A stretch of DNA of 64,000 bases from Paenibacillus tuaregi (lineage in GTDB: Bacteria > Bacillota > Bacilli > Paenibacillales > Paenibacillaceae). The DNA lies in NCBI RefSeq assembly GCF_900086655.1, contig NZ_LT575476.1, positions 5,125,304 through 5,189,303 on the forward strand, written 5' to 3'. This document shows, one piece after another, positions 8,596-17,456 of this stretch. How positions within the stretch are numbered: the stretch's first letter is position 1; each line of letters opens with the position of its first letter. The translations under genes were made by a program, and so were the position numbers. The notes beneath the pieces were generated by a model, which saw only the letters and a program-made list of their open reading frames with translations, was not told the origin of the DNA and did no database searches.

Positions 8596-10107
8596 ATGAC
8601 ATCCATTATCGTATTTCTGATTTACTTGGCCTTCATCTACTATATTGGCTTCAAAGGTTATCAAAAAATTAAAACCGCCGAAGACCTGCTCGTTGCCGGC
8701 TGGAGCATGCCGTTGTATGTCGTGGCGGGCAGCCTGCTGGCCGCCATGCTGGCAGCGCCATTCTTCTTCGCCGCAATTGGCTCCGGCTACAGTACCGGCG
8801 GCTTCGAGGGTACGGCAACCATGGCCGGGCTCGGCACCTGTATGATCCTGGGCGCCTTCATCTGGACCCGGCCGCTGCGCCGGCTCAAGGGCTGGACGAT
8901 CGCCGACTATTACGGGCTCAGATACGCCAGCAAGAAGCTCGGCGCATACTCCGGCTCCGTCATGACAATTGCATTCGGATTCTTCAATGCCGGTGCATTA
9001 ACTGTCGGCGGTACCTATATCCTGCAGGCGATCTTCCACCTGGAATTCATTCCGGCCGCTCTGCTGTTCGTGCTGCTGACCGCCCTGTATTCCATCATTG
9101 GCGGGCTGTGGGCGGTAGCCTACACAGAGGTTATTCAAGGACTGCTCTCCATTCTGGGTATTCTCGGGATTACGATCGCCGTCATTTATTCGTATCATGA
9201 CAACATCTTCCACCCCGACTGGTGGAACATAAGCACCCTATACAACAAGGGCGGTGCTACCTTCTGGAGCCTGTACCTTGTGCTGGCGCTCGGTGACATT
9301 CCTGCAGCCGATCTCGGGCAGCGGGTAGCCGGGGCCAAGAACCCGAAGATCGCCCAGCGGGGCATGATCATCTCCGGGATCGCGGTCATTGCGATCAGCT
9401 GGATTCCCGGCATGCTTGGGGAAGCATACAAGTATATCTACCCGGGCAGCCAGAATCCGGAGAATCTGATGCTGGCCTTCGCCCAAGGCTACTTCCCGCC
9501 GCTCGTCTCCGCCATCTTCCTGACAGCACTTGGTGCGATGGGCATGTCCACACTGGCCGCGTGCTTTGTCGCGTCCTCGGGTGTATTCACCAAGAACATT
9601 TATCTCGATTTTATTAATACGAATCCGTCCCCAACCAAGCTGCTCCGGGTATCCCGTATCGGAATCGCGGTAAGCGCCGTGATCGGCTTCGTTCTGGCGA
9701 TCAACTTCCAGCAGATTATTGACCTCGCTTATCTTGCCTGGGATATCATCTTCGTGACGGTGTTCTGGCCGCTCGTGCTCGGGCCATTCTGGAAGAGAGT
9801 GTCCACCATTGCCGTGTGGGCCAGTATTACGGTGGGTCTGCTCTATTACATTCTCACTTCGATCTTTGGGGTTCCCGGCTGGACCACCGAATCGACCGGA
9901 TTCTTCGGACTGGTTACTGATCTGTGGATGATGCCAGGCATGTCCGGCGTAGTTGTATCCGGAATCACCATCGTGCTGTTCAGCCTGATCTTCCCGGCAA
10001 CCCCGGCGGTACAGGCTATGTTCGACAAACAGAAGGATGCTTCGCTGGATGATGTTGACGGCACGGACGATGTGAACTCCGGCTTTAACCTGGAAGCCCG
10101 GGCTTAA
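8596..10107 (+). CDS. Sodium:solute symporter family transporter
   Basis: A 503-residue protein with about 13 hydrophobic helices. The SSS signature region (residues about 120-200, with FGFFNAGALTVGGTYILQ and YSIIGGLWAVAYTEVIQ) matches the LeuT-fold Na+/solute symporters. It starts with ATG after AGGAGG. A short acidic C-terminal tail (DDVDGTDDVNS) follows the last helix. As the last gene after a chemoreceptor and a dehydrogenase, it may import the compound that the receptor detects and the SDR oxidises (inference). The substrate cannot be assigned. Confidence 0.9.
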   Translation: MTSIIVFLIYLAFIYYIGFKGYQKIKTAEDLLVAGWSMPLYVVAGSLLAAMLAAPFFFAAIGSGYSTGGFEGTATMAGLGTCMILGAFIWTRPLRRLKGWTIADYYGLRYASKKLGAYSGSVMTIAFGFFNAGALTVGGTYILQAIFHLEFIPAALLFVLLTALYSIIGGLWAVAYTEVIQGLLSILGILGITIAVIYSYHDNIFHPDWWNISTLYNKGGATFWSLYLVLALGDIPAADLGQRVAGAKNPKIAQRGMIISGIAVIAISWIPGMLGEAYKYIYPGSQNPENLMLAFAQGYFPPLVSAIFLTALGAMGMSTLAACFVASSGVFTKNIYLDFINTNPSPTKLLRVSRIGIAVSAVIGFVLAINFQQIIDLAYLAWDIIFVTVFWPLVLGPFWKRVSTIAVWASITVGLLYYILTSIFGVPGWTTESTGFFGLVTDLWMMPGMSGVVVSGITIVLFSLIFPATPAVQAMFDKQKDASLDDVDGTDDVNSGFNLEARA

Positions 10108-10311
10108 GAACGGGTTAGGCCACTAAGCCACCTAAGCTGCTTAAACCACTTGAACCGATTATAGCGATTGATCCGCTTGAACAGATTAATCGATTAGACC
10201 GGTCCAGAGGATAGCGGCGATAACATTTGACGAATGACATCTCGGCCGCAGCCTTCTTGAGAAACTCTTGAACTAATCCGTATCCCTAGCAGCGTATATC
10301 ACATTTACTAC

Positions 10312-10362
10312 AAACAAGGGTGCCCCAAGCCATATTCATGGTTGGAGGCACCCTTGTTATAT
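10312..10362 (+). terminator. Stem-loop terminator after symporter gene
   Basis: ACAAGGGTGCC pairs with GGCACCCTTGT. The T-run is weak (TTATATT). It lies about 200 bp after the symporter stop; the intervening 10108-10311 holds no recognisable gene. Confidence 0.6.
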
Positions 10363-10416
10363 TGCCACGTATCTAACCGCCTGCTGCAACAGCCATTACA
10401 GCAGTTGGATACTAGC

Positions 10417-10456
10417 TATATAAGTTGAACACGTAATTCTTAAGTTCGACTTATAA
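10417..10456 (+). repeat. Subfamily A inverted-repeat element, internally deleted (A1)
   Basis: The left end TATATAAGTTGAAC is followed after 13 bases by the right end GTTCGACTTATAAA. The inner ATTCTTAA matches the sequence just inside the right end of the full-length copy at 59969-60156, so this is a mini-derivative. Nothing gene-like is seen between it and the next coding region. Confidence 0.7.
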
Positions 10457-10613
10457 AGAAACAAATCTACTAATCCCAAACCTTTGCGATAGGAAGGTTC
10501 CACTCACGTTTATTCCCCAGCCGTCCTCCTGAGCAGCAAATATTGGTTCATTCCCTTAAGACTCTACCCTCACTCACTTCAGGAGTTCACAGAAGGACTG
10601 CGAAGCAACCGCC

Positions 10614-11606
10614 TTACAATTCCACCCGTCTGCGTTCTCTCGCCGACTGCAGACATGCATCGATCAGTCTCATATTATGAACGGCATCCTCCGCTTCAAA
10701 CCTCGGCTGTCTAAGGCCAAAGGCGGCAGCAGCCACATCATCAACCTCCAGCACGTAAGAATTCACGCCCTCAGGTCTCTCCTCACGGGAAATGCCGTCC
10801 TTATATACGGTGAACGCCGTATTCTTCTCTCCTGCCGTGAACGTGTGTGGCACTTCAATTCTTCCTCTGCTCCCAAGGATTTCAAGGAACTCCCGACCTT
10901 CCGCCCACATGCCACAGTCAAAGGTAAGCCCCACTCCGCCCGGGAACTCCACCAGTCCGGAAGCCATCATATCCACGCCATCGTGTGCATCGGAGAACTG
11001 GGCCTGTACGGTGGCTGCCACAGGTTCGGCTCCCAGGATAAGCCTGGCTGCACTTAACGGATAACAGCCGACATCATACAGTCCGCCTCCCCCATATTCC
11101 CGCTTCGCCCGGATGTTTGTGGTATCCGGGTTATTGAAAGTAAATACACTCCGTATTCCCCGGATTTCCCCAATCTCGCCTTGCTCAATCAGCTCCCGGA
11201 CCCGGTCTAGCCGCGGATGGTGCCGGTACATGAAGGCTTCAGCCAGAACCATGCCGGTTCTGGCACTTGTCTGTGCCATTTCGCTTGCCTCGGCCGCATT
11301 CAGTGCTAACGGCTTCTCGCACAGCACATGCTTACCCGCCTCCATCGCCTTAATGGCCCATTCCCGGTGGAGATGATTCGGGAGCGGGATGTACACCGCA
11401 TCAATCTCAGGATCGGCTAACAGCTCCTCATAAGTGCCGTAAGCTTTATCCATACCGAACTGTGCCCGCACCGCTTCCGACTTATCCAGATTGCGACTGG
11501 CCACGGCAGCTAACACTCCAGTAGCCGACTGCTGAATCGCAGGCATAACCGCCTTAATTCCGATATCTGCTGTGCTTATAATTCCCCAACGAAGCTTCTT
11601 CTCCAT
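10614..11606 (-). CDS. Gfo/Idh/MocA family oxidoreductase
   Basis: A 330-residue NAD(P)-dependent sugar or polyol dehydrogenase. The N-terminal Rossmann fold contains WGIISTADIG, and the family Lys lies in CEKPLAL near residue 93. The C-terminal alpha/beta domain has YDVGCYPLSAARLI, with a conserved active-site region. The ATG at 11606 is preceded by AGAGGTG at good spacing, so an upstream in-frame ATG seven codons earlier is less likely. It is monocistronic by spacing. Substrate not assigned. Confidence 0.88.
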   Translation of the reverse strand: MEKKLRWGIISTADIGIKAVMPAIQQSATGVLAAVASRNLDKSEAVRAQFGMDKAYGTYEELLADPEIDAVYIPLPNHLHREWAIKAMEAGKHVLCEKPLALNAAEASEMAQTSARTGMVLAEAFMYRHHPRLDRVRELIEQGEIGEIRGIRSVFTFNNPDTTNIRAKREYGGGGLYDVGCYPLSAARLILGAEPVAATVQAQFSDAHDGVDMMASGLVEFPGGVGLTFDCGMWAEGREFLEILGSRGRIEVPHTFTAGEKNTAFTVYKDGISREERPEGVNSYVLEVDDVAAAAFGLRQPRFEAEDAVHNMRLIDACLQSARERRRVEL

Positions 11607-11908
11607 CTGCTGCACCTCTTGTCCCATGAATGTAGTTTACCGCAAGTCTATCTACCCCTATTTCATACCACACCTGGATTCATAGTTTCAAATTCTTCCA
11701 TTAATCCGAAGACAGCGGGAAATGCATGGTAGGCCCGGGTGCTTTGAAGGAGTGCTAAGAATAATGCTCACGATAGAACTTACAAAATAGACACATATGA
11801 ACAACCTAACCCATATAAAAAGGCGCATATAACCCTATCCAAGCTACTGGAGCAGCTGTTTGCATTCTATCAGATGATCATTACAAGCTGGATTCGATGC
11901 AGACCAAA
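11607..11908. other. Intergenic, nothing recognisable
   Basis: About 300 bp AT-richer stretch with no supported open frame, RNA motif or repeat. Confidence 0.5.
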
Positions 11909-11950
11909 GAGACTGTCCCAAGGCCAGGTGATTATGGCCAAGACAGCCTC
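11909..11950 (-). terminator. Terminator-like stem-loop after small-protein gene
   Basis: On the minus strand, GAGGCTGTCTTGGCC pairs with GGCCTTGGGACAGTCTC with one mismatch region. A short T tract follows. It lies 46 bp past the stop of the 58-residue gene. Confidence 0.6.
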
Positions 11951-11995
11951 ATAAGAACGAATTAGTACGCACTGACACTTCTTAACGCCACCTGC

Positions 11996-12172
11996 TTATT
12001 CCTCAGGCTTGCTGATGAACTCATTCGGGATATCCTCACCATCCGCATTATGGTTCTTGTACTGGCTCTTGCGGCCCGGCCGATGCTCCCCACCCCGTAC
12101 ACTGCTCACACTCTGACCGTTATTATCAGATCCCTTAAAACCCTTCGGATCGTTCTGCTCCGGATGTGTCAT
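11996..12172 (-). CDS. Small hydrophilic protein, 58 residues, unknown function
   Basis: The protein begins MTHPEQNDPKGFKG and is rich in Asn, Asp, Lys and Gly, with no hydrophobic segment and no cysteine; it is probably disordered. The start is fixed by GAGGAGG eight bases ahead of the ATG at 12172; an in-frame ATG eight codons upstream lacks this. A stem-loop terminator downstream supports a real transcript. No family recognised. Confidence 0.6.
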   Translation of the reverse strand: MTHPEQNDPKGFKGSDNNGQSVSSVRGGEHRPGRKSQYKNHNADGEDIPNEFISKPEE

Positions 12173-12266
12173 TTCAATTCCCTCCTCGGTTACCAATAGT
12201 GAATCCTATCAGTATTATGGCTTCTTCTTCTAAAATCATGCACAGATTCCATGAATCCATTGACCC

Positions 12267-12315
12267 TTGACAAAAGATACGTCGGCAGCCTGATGCTGAT
12301 CGATGTCTCATCGAT
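12267..12315 (+). promoter_or_regulatory. Possible promoter and palindromic operator upstream of MFS gene
   Basis: A perfect TTGACA is at 12267-12272. The palindrome ATCGATG-TCT-CATCGAT at 12299-12315 falls where a repressor would block transcription. No good -10 box is visible. Confidence 0.3.
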
Positions 12316-12394
12316 GATGCACGGCTATAGCAAGCTGGATACGGAATTCTGCTTCGTCTGATCGTAAAGGATAAATAACGAAAGAGGTGTGAAT

Positions 12395-13255
12395 ATGACT
12401 GCTGTTCATAACAATAACAATAATCGAAGGTGGCTTCTCATCGGGCTCCTGCTTGGCGTTATCTTCTCGGCCCTAGATGAAACCGTGGTGTCCACCGCCC
12501 TGCCAACTATTATCCGAGAGCTAAACGGATTGGCCCTGCTTGGCTGGGTGGCTGGCATCTACATGCTGTCCATCACCATCTTTATGCCGATCTTCGGCAA
12601 GCTGGCCGATCTGTTCGGCTATAAGAGAATTTACTTAATCTGCATGACCTTATTCATGGCAGGTTCCATCATAAGCGGGCTCTCCAATTCCATGGCTATG
12701 CTGCTGATCGGCCGTGCCATACAGGGAATTGGAGCCGGAGTCCCTGTCATCAGCTATATTATGCTGGCTCAGATTAATGTAGAGACCTCGGTAATTTATG
12801 TGCTGGTCACGTTCTTCATTCTGGGGCTTGGCATCGGCGTGCTGTTCGGAACAGACAATCTGATTGTGCAGGAATCCGTGGACAAAGAACACGCAGGTAT
12901 AGGCCTTGCCACCGTGCAGCTGTTCCAGTCTCTCGGCACCACCCTTGGTTTTAGTATTTTCGGCAGTCTGCTCTCAGGCAGAATCAGCAGCGGCATTGCT
13001 TCCTTGTCCGACAATCTTCCTGCCGAAACGAGGGAGTCCCTTGGCAATGGCAGCATTCCGCACGGTTTGCCAGCGGATCTAATCCTGAATGTTAAGACGG
13101 TCTTTGCGAATTCCTTCCAATCTATCTTTGCCATCAGCATTGGATTTGCGGTATTGACTTTCATCATTTGCCTCTTTATGAAGAAGGAAGTGCTGTCCCC
13201 TCAATCCGAAGCACCGCAGTCAAAATCCCCTTCCAGCGCCGGAGTAAATGCTTAA
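12395..13255 (+). CDS. MFS drug-transporter (DHA2 type) with large internal deletion
   Basis: The 286-residue product matches the N-terminus (LLLGVIFSALDETVVSTALPT, residues to about 110) and C-terminus (FGTDNLIVQESVDKEHAG to the end) of the 502-residue MFS protein encoded at 40159-41667. It lacks the equivalent of about residues 113-339. The junction keeps frame: IQGIGAG is joined directly to VPVISY, which aligns with FPILGF of the full protein. It starts at ATG with AAAGAGGTG upstream. Helices from about TM4 to TM10 are gone, so transport by the usual 14-helix mechanism is unlikely. It is a degenerate paralogue or a half-size relic. Confidence 0.85.
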   Translation: MTAVHNNNNNRRWLLIGLLLGVIFSALDETVVSTALPTIIRELNGLALLGWVAGIYMLSITIFMPIFGKLADLFGYKRIYLICMTLFMAGSIISGLSNSMAMLLIGRAIQGIGAGVPVISYIMLAQINVETSVIYVLVTFFILGLGIGVLFGTDNLIVQESVDKEHAGIGLATVQLFQSLGTTLGFSIFGSLLSGRISSGIASLSDNLPAETRESLGNGSIPHGLPADLILNVKTVFANSFQSIFAISIGFAVLTFIICLFMKKEVLSPQSEAPQSKSPSSAGVNA

Positions 13256-13668
13256 ATCCCCCCGCATACCCGCGTTAGAACAACTACCTATCTGCAGCAA
13301 ATAAAAAATATCCCTTGGACTGCCTTCTTCCCAACTCAAGAGTTAGGGACTGAGCTGTTTCAAGGGGTGTTTCGCATTTCGGTAACATAACCTTTATCGG
13401 TGACCATTCGGCAGGGAATATCACTGAATTTCCGTCGAAAATACAGCGATTTCTGCCAAAGTGAAGCGGTCTGGACGTTATTTCCCCCCATCCACACAAC
13501 TTGGATGATATAACCAAATTTATAAAAGACATGTCTAAAGAACCAATTATGTATTAAAAGTTTCATGACTTTATACCGATAAAATATGAAGGTAACTCTC
13601 GCTGGGCCAGGAAGTATATCGGCCATCCGATAACGACTGTACATACTAAGAGCGATTGGAGCAAATAA
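13256..13668. other. Intergenic stretch with one hairpin
   Basis: About 410 bp. An imperfect hairpin lies near 13310-13370 (CCCTTG with CAAGGG, inner AACTC/GAGTT), possibly a terminator for the truncated MFS gene. Nothing else is recognised. Confidence 0.4.
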
Positions 13669-16041
13669 ATGAACATCTTGTTGTACTCAATCGTAATTGA
13701 TTTAATTCCCTTTCTGTTTCTCTATTATATGGCCATTGAGATTTTTCAAAGACAGCCCAAGAATCGTCTGCATCAGCTTACCATGGTCCTGACTCTTTCA
13801 CTGGGCCTCATTTTTCTGTTTGATTTCCTGATATTTCAGGTTCCGCTGGGGAGCTTGGCTGATGAAGTAGGTTCGTTGAAATACGCGGTCACCTTCCCAA
13901 CCATGGCCCTCGCCTTATATTTCTTCCACTATATTAGCCGGCTGAAGCTCCATCCTGCATTAAAGCACATGGCCTGCCTGGCTCCTATGCTGGGACTTAT
14001 CTTTATCTTCATTCCGGACTCGGGCATTCCGGCCGTAATGATCCAGGAATTCAATGAGGGGCGTGTCGCCGAGTTTAATGACCTGTTCCGGATCGTACTT
14101 CTGTCCTTGATCGTCTACACCCTTCTTGTCCTGCTTCTGATGATTGCGGTATCGTACCGCAAGCTGCACAGCAATAAACTGCTGGTACAGGAGCGTTACC
14201 GCATCCAGGTCATCCTGATCGGCTCCCTGATCACGGTGGTGTCGCTTATTGTTCTGTCCTCGCTGAATTTCTTGCTTAGGACAAACGAGCTTTATGTTTT
14301 TGATTTTTTGCCGTCCTACTGTGTCTTTCCTTGGATTATTGCAATTCGTTATTCCATGGTCCGCTTTGACTTTCTCGCCTCAGCGGGGCGCCGTTATGAA
14401 CTTCTCTTCAAGAACTCCTATAACGGAATTGCCCTTCTTAACGAGAGAGGGGAGATTGTGGAGACAAATAAGGCCTTCCGGGAGCTTCTGGGAGCCAATC
14501 ACACCAGCCTGCTGGGCATCCACTTTACCGAGCTGATGCGGGAAGAACAAGCGCTTTCTTTTGCAGAGAACTATGAACAGCATTTCACAACATTGAAGCC
14601 GGGACAAGAGGAGTTCGAGCTTAAGCATGTAGATGGTACATATAAACAGGTAGAGGTTTACTGTGATTACTTGGAATCTGGCGGGCAAATGCTAGCTTTC
14701 CTGGTTACCCAAGATATTTCCAGACAGAAGAACACCGAGCGTGAGCTGATAGAGATGGCTTACCAAGATACACTCACCGGACTAGGCAATCTCCGGCTGC
14801 TGCGGGATAAGCTGGCGGCCACGCTGGAGACCCTCCAACATGACAGCAAGGTAGCTTTAATCCTGCTTGATTTGGATCAATTCAAGTGGATTAATGATAC
14901 CTTGGGGCATTCTTCCGGCGATTTGATGCTCCAACAGGTGGCAGACAGCTTGAAGGCCAGGCTGCCGGATAGCTGTGTGATCACGCGGCTTGGGGGTGAT
15001 GAGTTCGCCATCATGATCGAAGGTCTGCAGGAAAATGACGATGCAATGAACTATTCTGACGCGTTGATGGATATTTTCAAGAAGCCTTTTGTAATTGACA
15101 ACAAGCTGTACACCGTAACCGCCAGCATAGGGGTGAGCATCGCTCCAAGGGACGGATCACAAATCAATGTGCTGCTTCAGAATGCCGATATGGCCATGTT
15201 CGAGGCCAAGAAGGCCGGACGAAACCAAATTTACATGTTCAACTCACAGCTTCAAGAGAAGGCCGACCGGAATCTCGCTGTGTATAACGGTTTGTTCAAG
15301 GCGCTGGAGCAGAATGAGCTAACCCTGCATTACCAGCCCCAGATTGACTTAAGTACACGGCGGGTGCACGGCGTAGAAGCGCTGCTGCGCTGGAACAGCC
15401 GCGAGCTTGGTCCCGTATCTCCAGCGGAATTCATTCCTGTAGCGGAGGATACCGGACTTATCGTGACCATTGGTGCCTGGGTTCTGAGAACAGCCATTAT
15501 TCAAGCGAAAAGCTGGGTTGATATGGGATACAGAGACTTCGTGGTATCCGTTAATATCTCTGCCCAGCAGCTTAGAGACCAGCAATTCGCCTTCCATGTC
15601 ATCGACCTATTAAGGCAATTCGACCTGCCTGCCCGGAATCTGTGCCTTGAAATTACCGAGAGCACGGCCATTATGGATCTGGAGGCCTCGCTCCGGCTGT
15701 GCGGTGAACTGAACGACCTGGGCATCACCCTGGCATTGGATGATTTTGGCGTAGGCTACTCCTCTCTCAGCATGCTCAGCAATCTGCCGCTACATTACCT
15801 GAAAATTGACCGCTCCCTGATCACCAACATTGCGGTTAGCAAACGGGACGCGGCGGTGGTAGGGACAATTATTGAATTGTCCAACAATCTCGACATGCAG
15901 GTTGTGGCCGAGGGCATCGAGACGACCGATCAGCTCCGGATCTTGGAGCAGCTGGGCTGTCATGAAGTTCAAGGCTACCTGTTCGGCAAGCCGATGCCGG
16001 CCGCAGAGCTGACTCTTTTCCTCGAAGGCCGAAGCAAATAA
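13669..16041 (+). CDS. Membrane PAS-GGDEF-EAL protein (c-di-GMP turnover)
   Basis: A 790-residue protein. About seven hydrophobic helices occupy residues 1-235, then a PAS domain (about 240-360), GGDEF domain (about 362-525) and EAL domain (about 535-785). The cyclase motif is intact (RLGGDEF near 441). The phosphodiesterase signatures VEALLRW (near 568), DDFGVGYSSL (near 690) and VVAEGIE are intact. It could make or degrade cyclic di-GMP in response to a membrane or small-ligand signal; net activity cannot be predicted. It is the only visible c-di-GMP enzyme in a window that also holds two c-di-GMP riboswitches. Confidence 0.94.
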   Translation: MNILLYSIVIDLIPFLFLYYMAIEIFQRQPKNRLHQLTMVLTLSLGLIFLFDFLIFQVPLGSLADEVGSLKYAVTFPTMALALYFFHYISRLKLHPALKHMACLAPMLGLIFIFIPDSGIPAVMIQEFNEGRVAEFNDLFRIVLLSLIVYTLLVLLLMIAVSYRKLHSNKLLVQERYRIQVILIGSLITVVSLIVLSSLNFLLRTNELYVFDFLPSYCVFPWIIAIRYSMVRFDFLASAGRRYELLFKNSYNGIALLNERGEIVETNKAFRELLGANHTSLLGIHFTELMREEQALSFAENYEQHFTTLKPGQEEFELKHVDGTYKQVEVYCDYLESGGQMLAFLVTQDISRQKNTERELIEMAYQDTLTGLGNLRLLRDKLAATLETLQHDSKVALILLDLDQFKWINDTLGHSSGDLMLQQVADSLKARLPDSCVITRLGGDEFAIMIEGLQENDDAMNYSDALMDIFKKPFVIDNKLYTVTASIGVSIAPRDGSQINVLLQNADMAMFEAKKAGRNQIYMFNSQLQEKADRNLAVYNGLFKALEQNELTLHYQPQIDLSTRRVHGVEALLRWNSRELGPVSPAEFIPVAEDTGLIVTIGAWVLRTAIIQAKSWVDMGYRDFVVSVNISAQQLRDQQFAFHVIDLLRQFDLPARNLCLEITESTAIMDLEASLRLCGELNDLGITLALDDFGVGYSSLSMLSNLPLHYLKIDRSLITNIAVSKRDAAVVGTIIELSNNLDMQVVAEGIETTDQLRILEQLGCHEVQGYLFGKPMPAAELTLFLEGRSK

Positions 16042-16045
16042 CACA

Positions 16046-16083
16046 AACAATCCCAATCCGGTAGAACCAGGTTGGGATTGTTA
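16046..16083. terminator. Bidirectional terminator between convergent genes
   Basis: AACAATCCCAA and TTGGGATTGTT form a strong stem between the GGDEF-EAL gene and the convergent GNAT gene. Confidence 0.8.
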
Positions 16084-16097
16084 GGTTTAGGCAGGAA

Positions 16098-17024
16098 CTA
16101 TTCCGCAGCAGGAGCAGAAGTAGGAACAGGAGCAGGGGCAAGCTCATTCTCCATATATACCAGCTCAAACTCCTTGGAGAAGCCGAGCCCGGTAAGTATG
16201 TTCACGAGTTCCTTCTGGCTGCCCTCATGGCTGATCACGGTCTTTTTCACTGCTCCCTTGCCTGGGTCGAAGACCTGGCCAAGCAGATATTTATGAACCT
16301 GAAGCGCGTTCGCATGTTCCGGCTGGACCTCCAACCGATACAGCATAATCGAGACAAGCTCACCTTGGATATTATAATTCTGCTTAAATACTGCATAACC
16401 GACAGGCTCACCGCCAAGATAAGCGATCAGCGATAGGCCCCCTTTAGCGCTCTGCCACTGGGTCTGCCAAGCCGTTCTGGAGTTATAGAACGGAAGCCTT
16501 GATACGGCAATCGGTAGATCCAGATCAGCTGTATAGGTAGTGTCAATGCCTGCTTCAGTCTCAAAATACACCGGCTCACTGGTGCTCAGGAATAGAAGCT
16601 TGTCCTGCACCACATAACCGAACTTCTCATACAGCTTGATGGCCCCTACATTCTGAACGAACGCCTCAAGCGTAGCCTGATGCGCCCCGGCCTCCCGGTA
16701 GGCCTTGAGGCTCTCTTCCATTAAGAGCTTTCCAAATCCCTTCCCCCTGTACTCGGGAGCAAGACCGATTCCCCCGTTCCAGCCGGTAACATGGCCCTCT
16801 GGATACTTACGAATTCCGTTCAGGTTAATCCCCACCGGCCTGTCCCCATCCAGCATGATGTTGGACAGGTCGAACTGCAGATCCTCATTTACCATCCGGT
16901 TAATAAAAGCTGCCATCGGCAGGGTCATATTCACATAATACCCCTCGAATCCCTTCTCCCATGCCTCCAGCACTGTCTTCATTGACACTTCATGCAGTCT
17001 CTTGACGGTAACCAAATGAATCAC
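16098..17024 (-). CDS. GNAT family N-acetyltransferase
   Basis: A 308-residue protein. Residues about 10-155 form a GNAT domain with the acetyl-CoA signature IGLAPEYRGKGFGKLLMEE near 95 and the terminal NVGAIKLYEKFGY. The second half resembles a weaker second GNAT-like unit (EPVGYAVFKQN near 220), and the C-terminus is Ala/Pro-rich (APAPVPTSAPAAE). The start is uncertain: GTG at 17024 or a TTG three codons later behind GGGGTG. The acceptor substrate is unknown. Confidence 0.85.
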   Translation of the reverse strand: MIHLVTVKRLHEVSMKTVLEAWEKGFEGYYVNMTLPMAAFINRMVNEDLQFDLSNIMLDGDRPVGINLNGIRKYPEGHVTGWNGGIGLAPEYRGKGFGKLLMEESLKAYREAGAHQATLEAFVQNVGAIKLYEKFGYVVQDKLLFLSTSEPVYFETEAGIDTTYTADLDLPIAVSRLPFYNSRTAWQTQWQSAKGGLSLIAYLGGEPVGYAVFKQNYNIQGELVSIMLYRLEVQPEHANALQVHKYLLGQVFDPGKGAVKKTVISHEGSQKELVNILTGLGFSKEFELVYMENELAPAPVPTSAPAAE

Positions 17025-17055
17025 CCCGTATTAAATAAAATTACAATAGTTGCTA

Positions 17056-17252
17056 ACATAAGTTGAACTACAGATTTACACGAAGGGCAGCCGTGGGAAA
17101 GGTCCTTTAAGGTCGCTGTTGCTCCCAGATGTCTTGATATTAATTTATTAAGCTGAGGAGTCCTGTCACCAAAGGCATAGGCAACCCTTCGCTGCTCCTG
17201 AATCATTTCACGCTCCTGCCCTATTGGTAATTCCTGCATTCAACTTATATAG
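17056..17252 (+). repeat. Subfamily A inverted-repeat element (A2)
   Basis: The ends are ATAAGTTGAAC and TTCAACTTATATAG. Interior segments AGGGCAGCCGTG, GGTCGCTGTTG, CACCAAAGGC and GAATCATTTCAC match the copies at 23210 and 59969, in the same orientation. GGGCAG near the left pairs with CTGCCC near the right. It is the most diverged full-length A copy. A 71-residue open frame across it is not considered a gene. Confidence 0.8.
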
Positions 17253-17356
17253 GCTAGCTTACACCACGCTTCCTAAAAATACCATGGAGTCTCTTATTCC
17301 TACACCTGCCCCTTCCACCTGTCCCTTCTTAAGATTAAACCACTGCGAAAATATAT

Positions 17357-17408
17357 AAGAAGCAGCCTCAGGAGCTTAACTTCTTCTTCACTCCTGCGGC
17401 TGCTTCTT
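17357..17408 (-). terminator. Terminator of GH94 gene
   Basis: AAGAAGCAGCC and CAGGAG arms pair with CTCCTG and GGCTGCTTCTT. On the minus strand a TTATATATTTT tract follows. Confidence 0.8.
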
Positions 17409-17456
17409 CCGTATTACGTACTATTTTGTTTTACCCGTATCTAATCTGGCGGAAAC

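Noticed and set aside
12273..12394. Possible C-terminal gene remnant (SLMLIDVSSMMHGYSKLDTEFCF)
   Set aside because: Only about 30 codons, with no family recognised; the region is more simply a promoter/operator.
13300..13375. Possible insertion-sequence end
   Set aside because: There is a hairpin but no terminal repeats, target duplication or transposase remnant.
17021..17239. 72-residue open frame with CPSCK motif
   Set aside because: It reads through element A2; a similar frame through A4 would extend the WlbA-like gene. These are products of the repeat.
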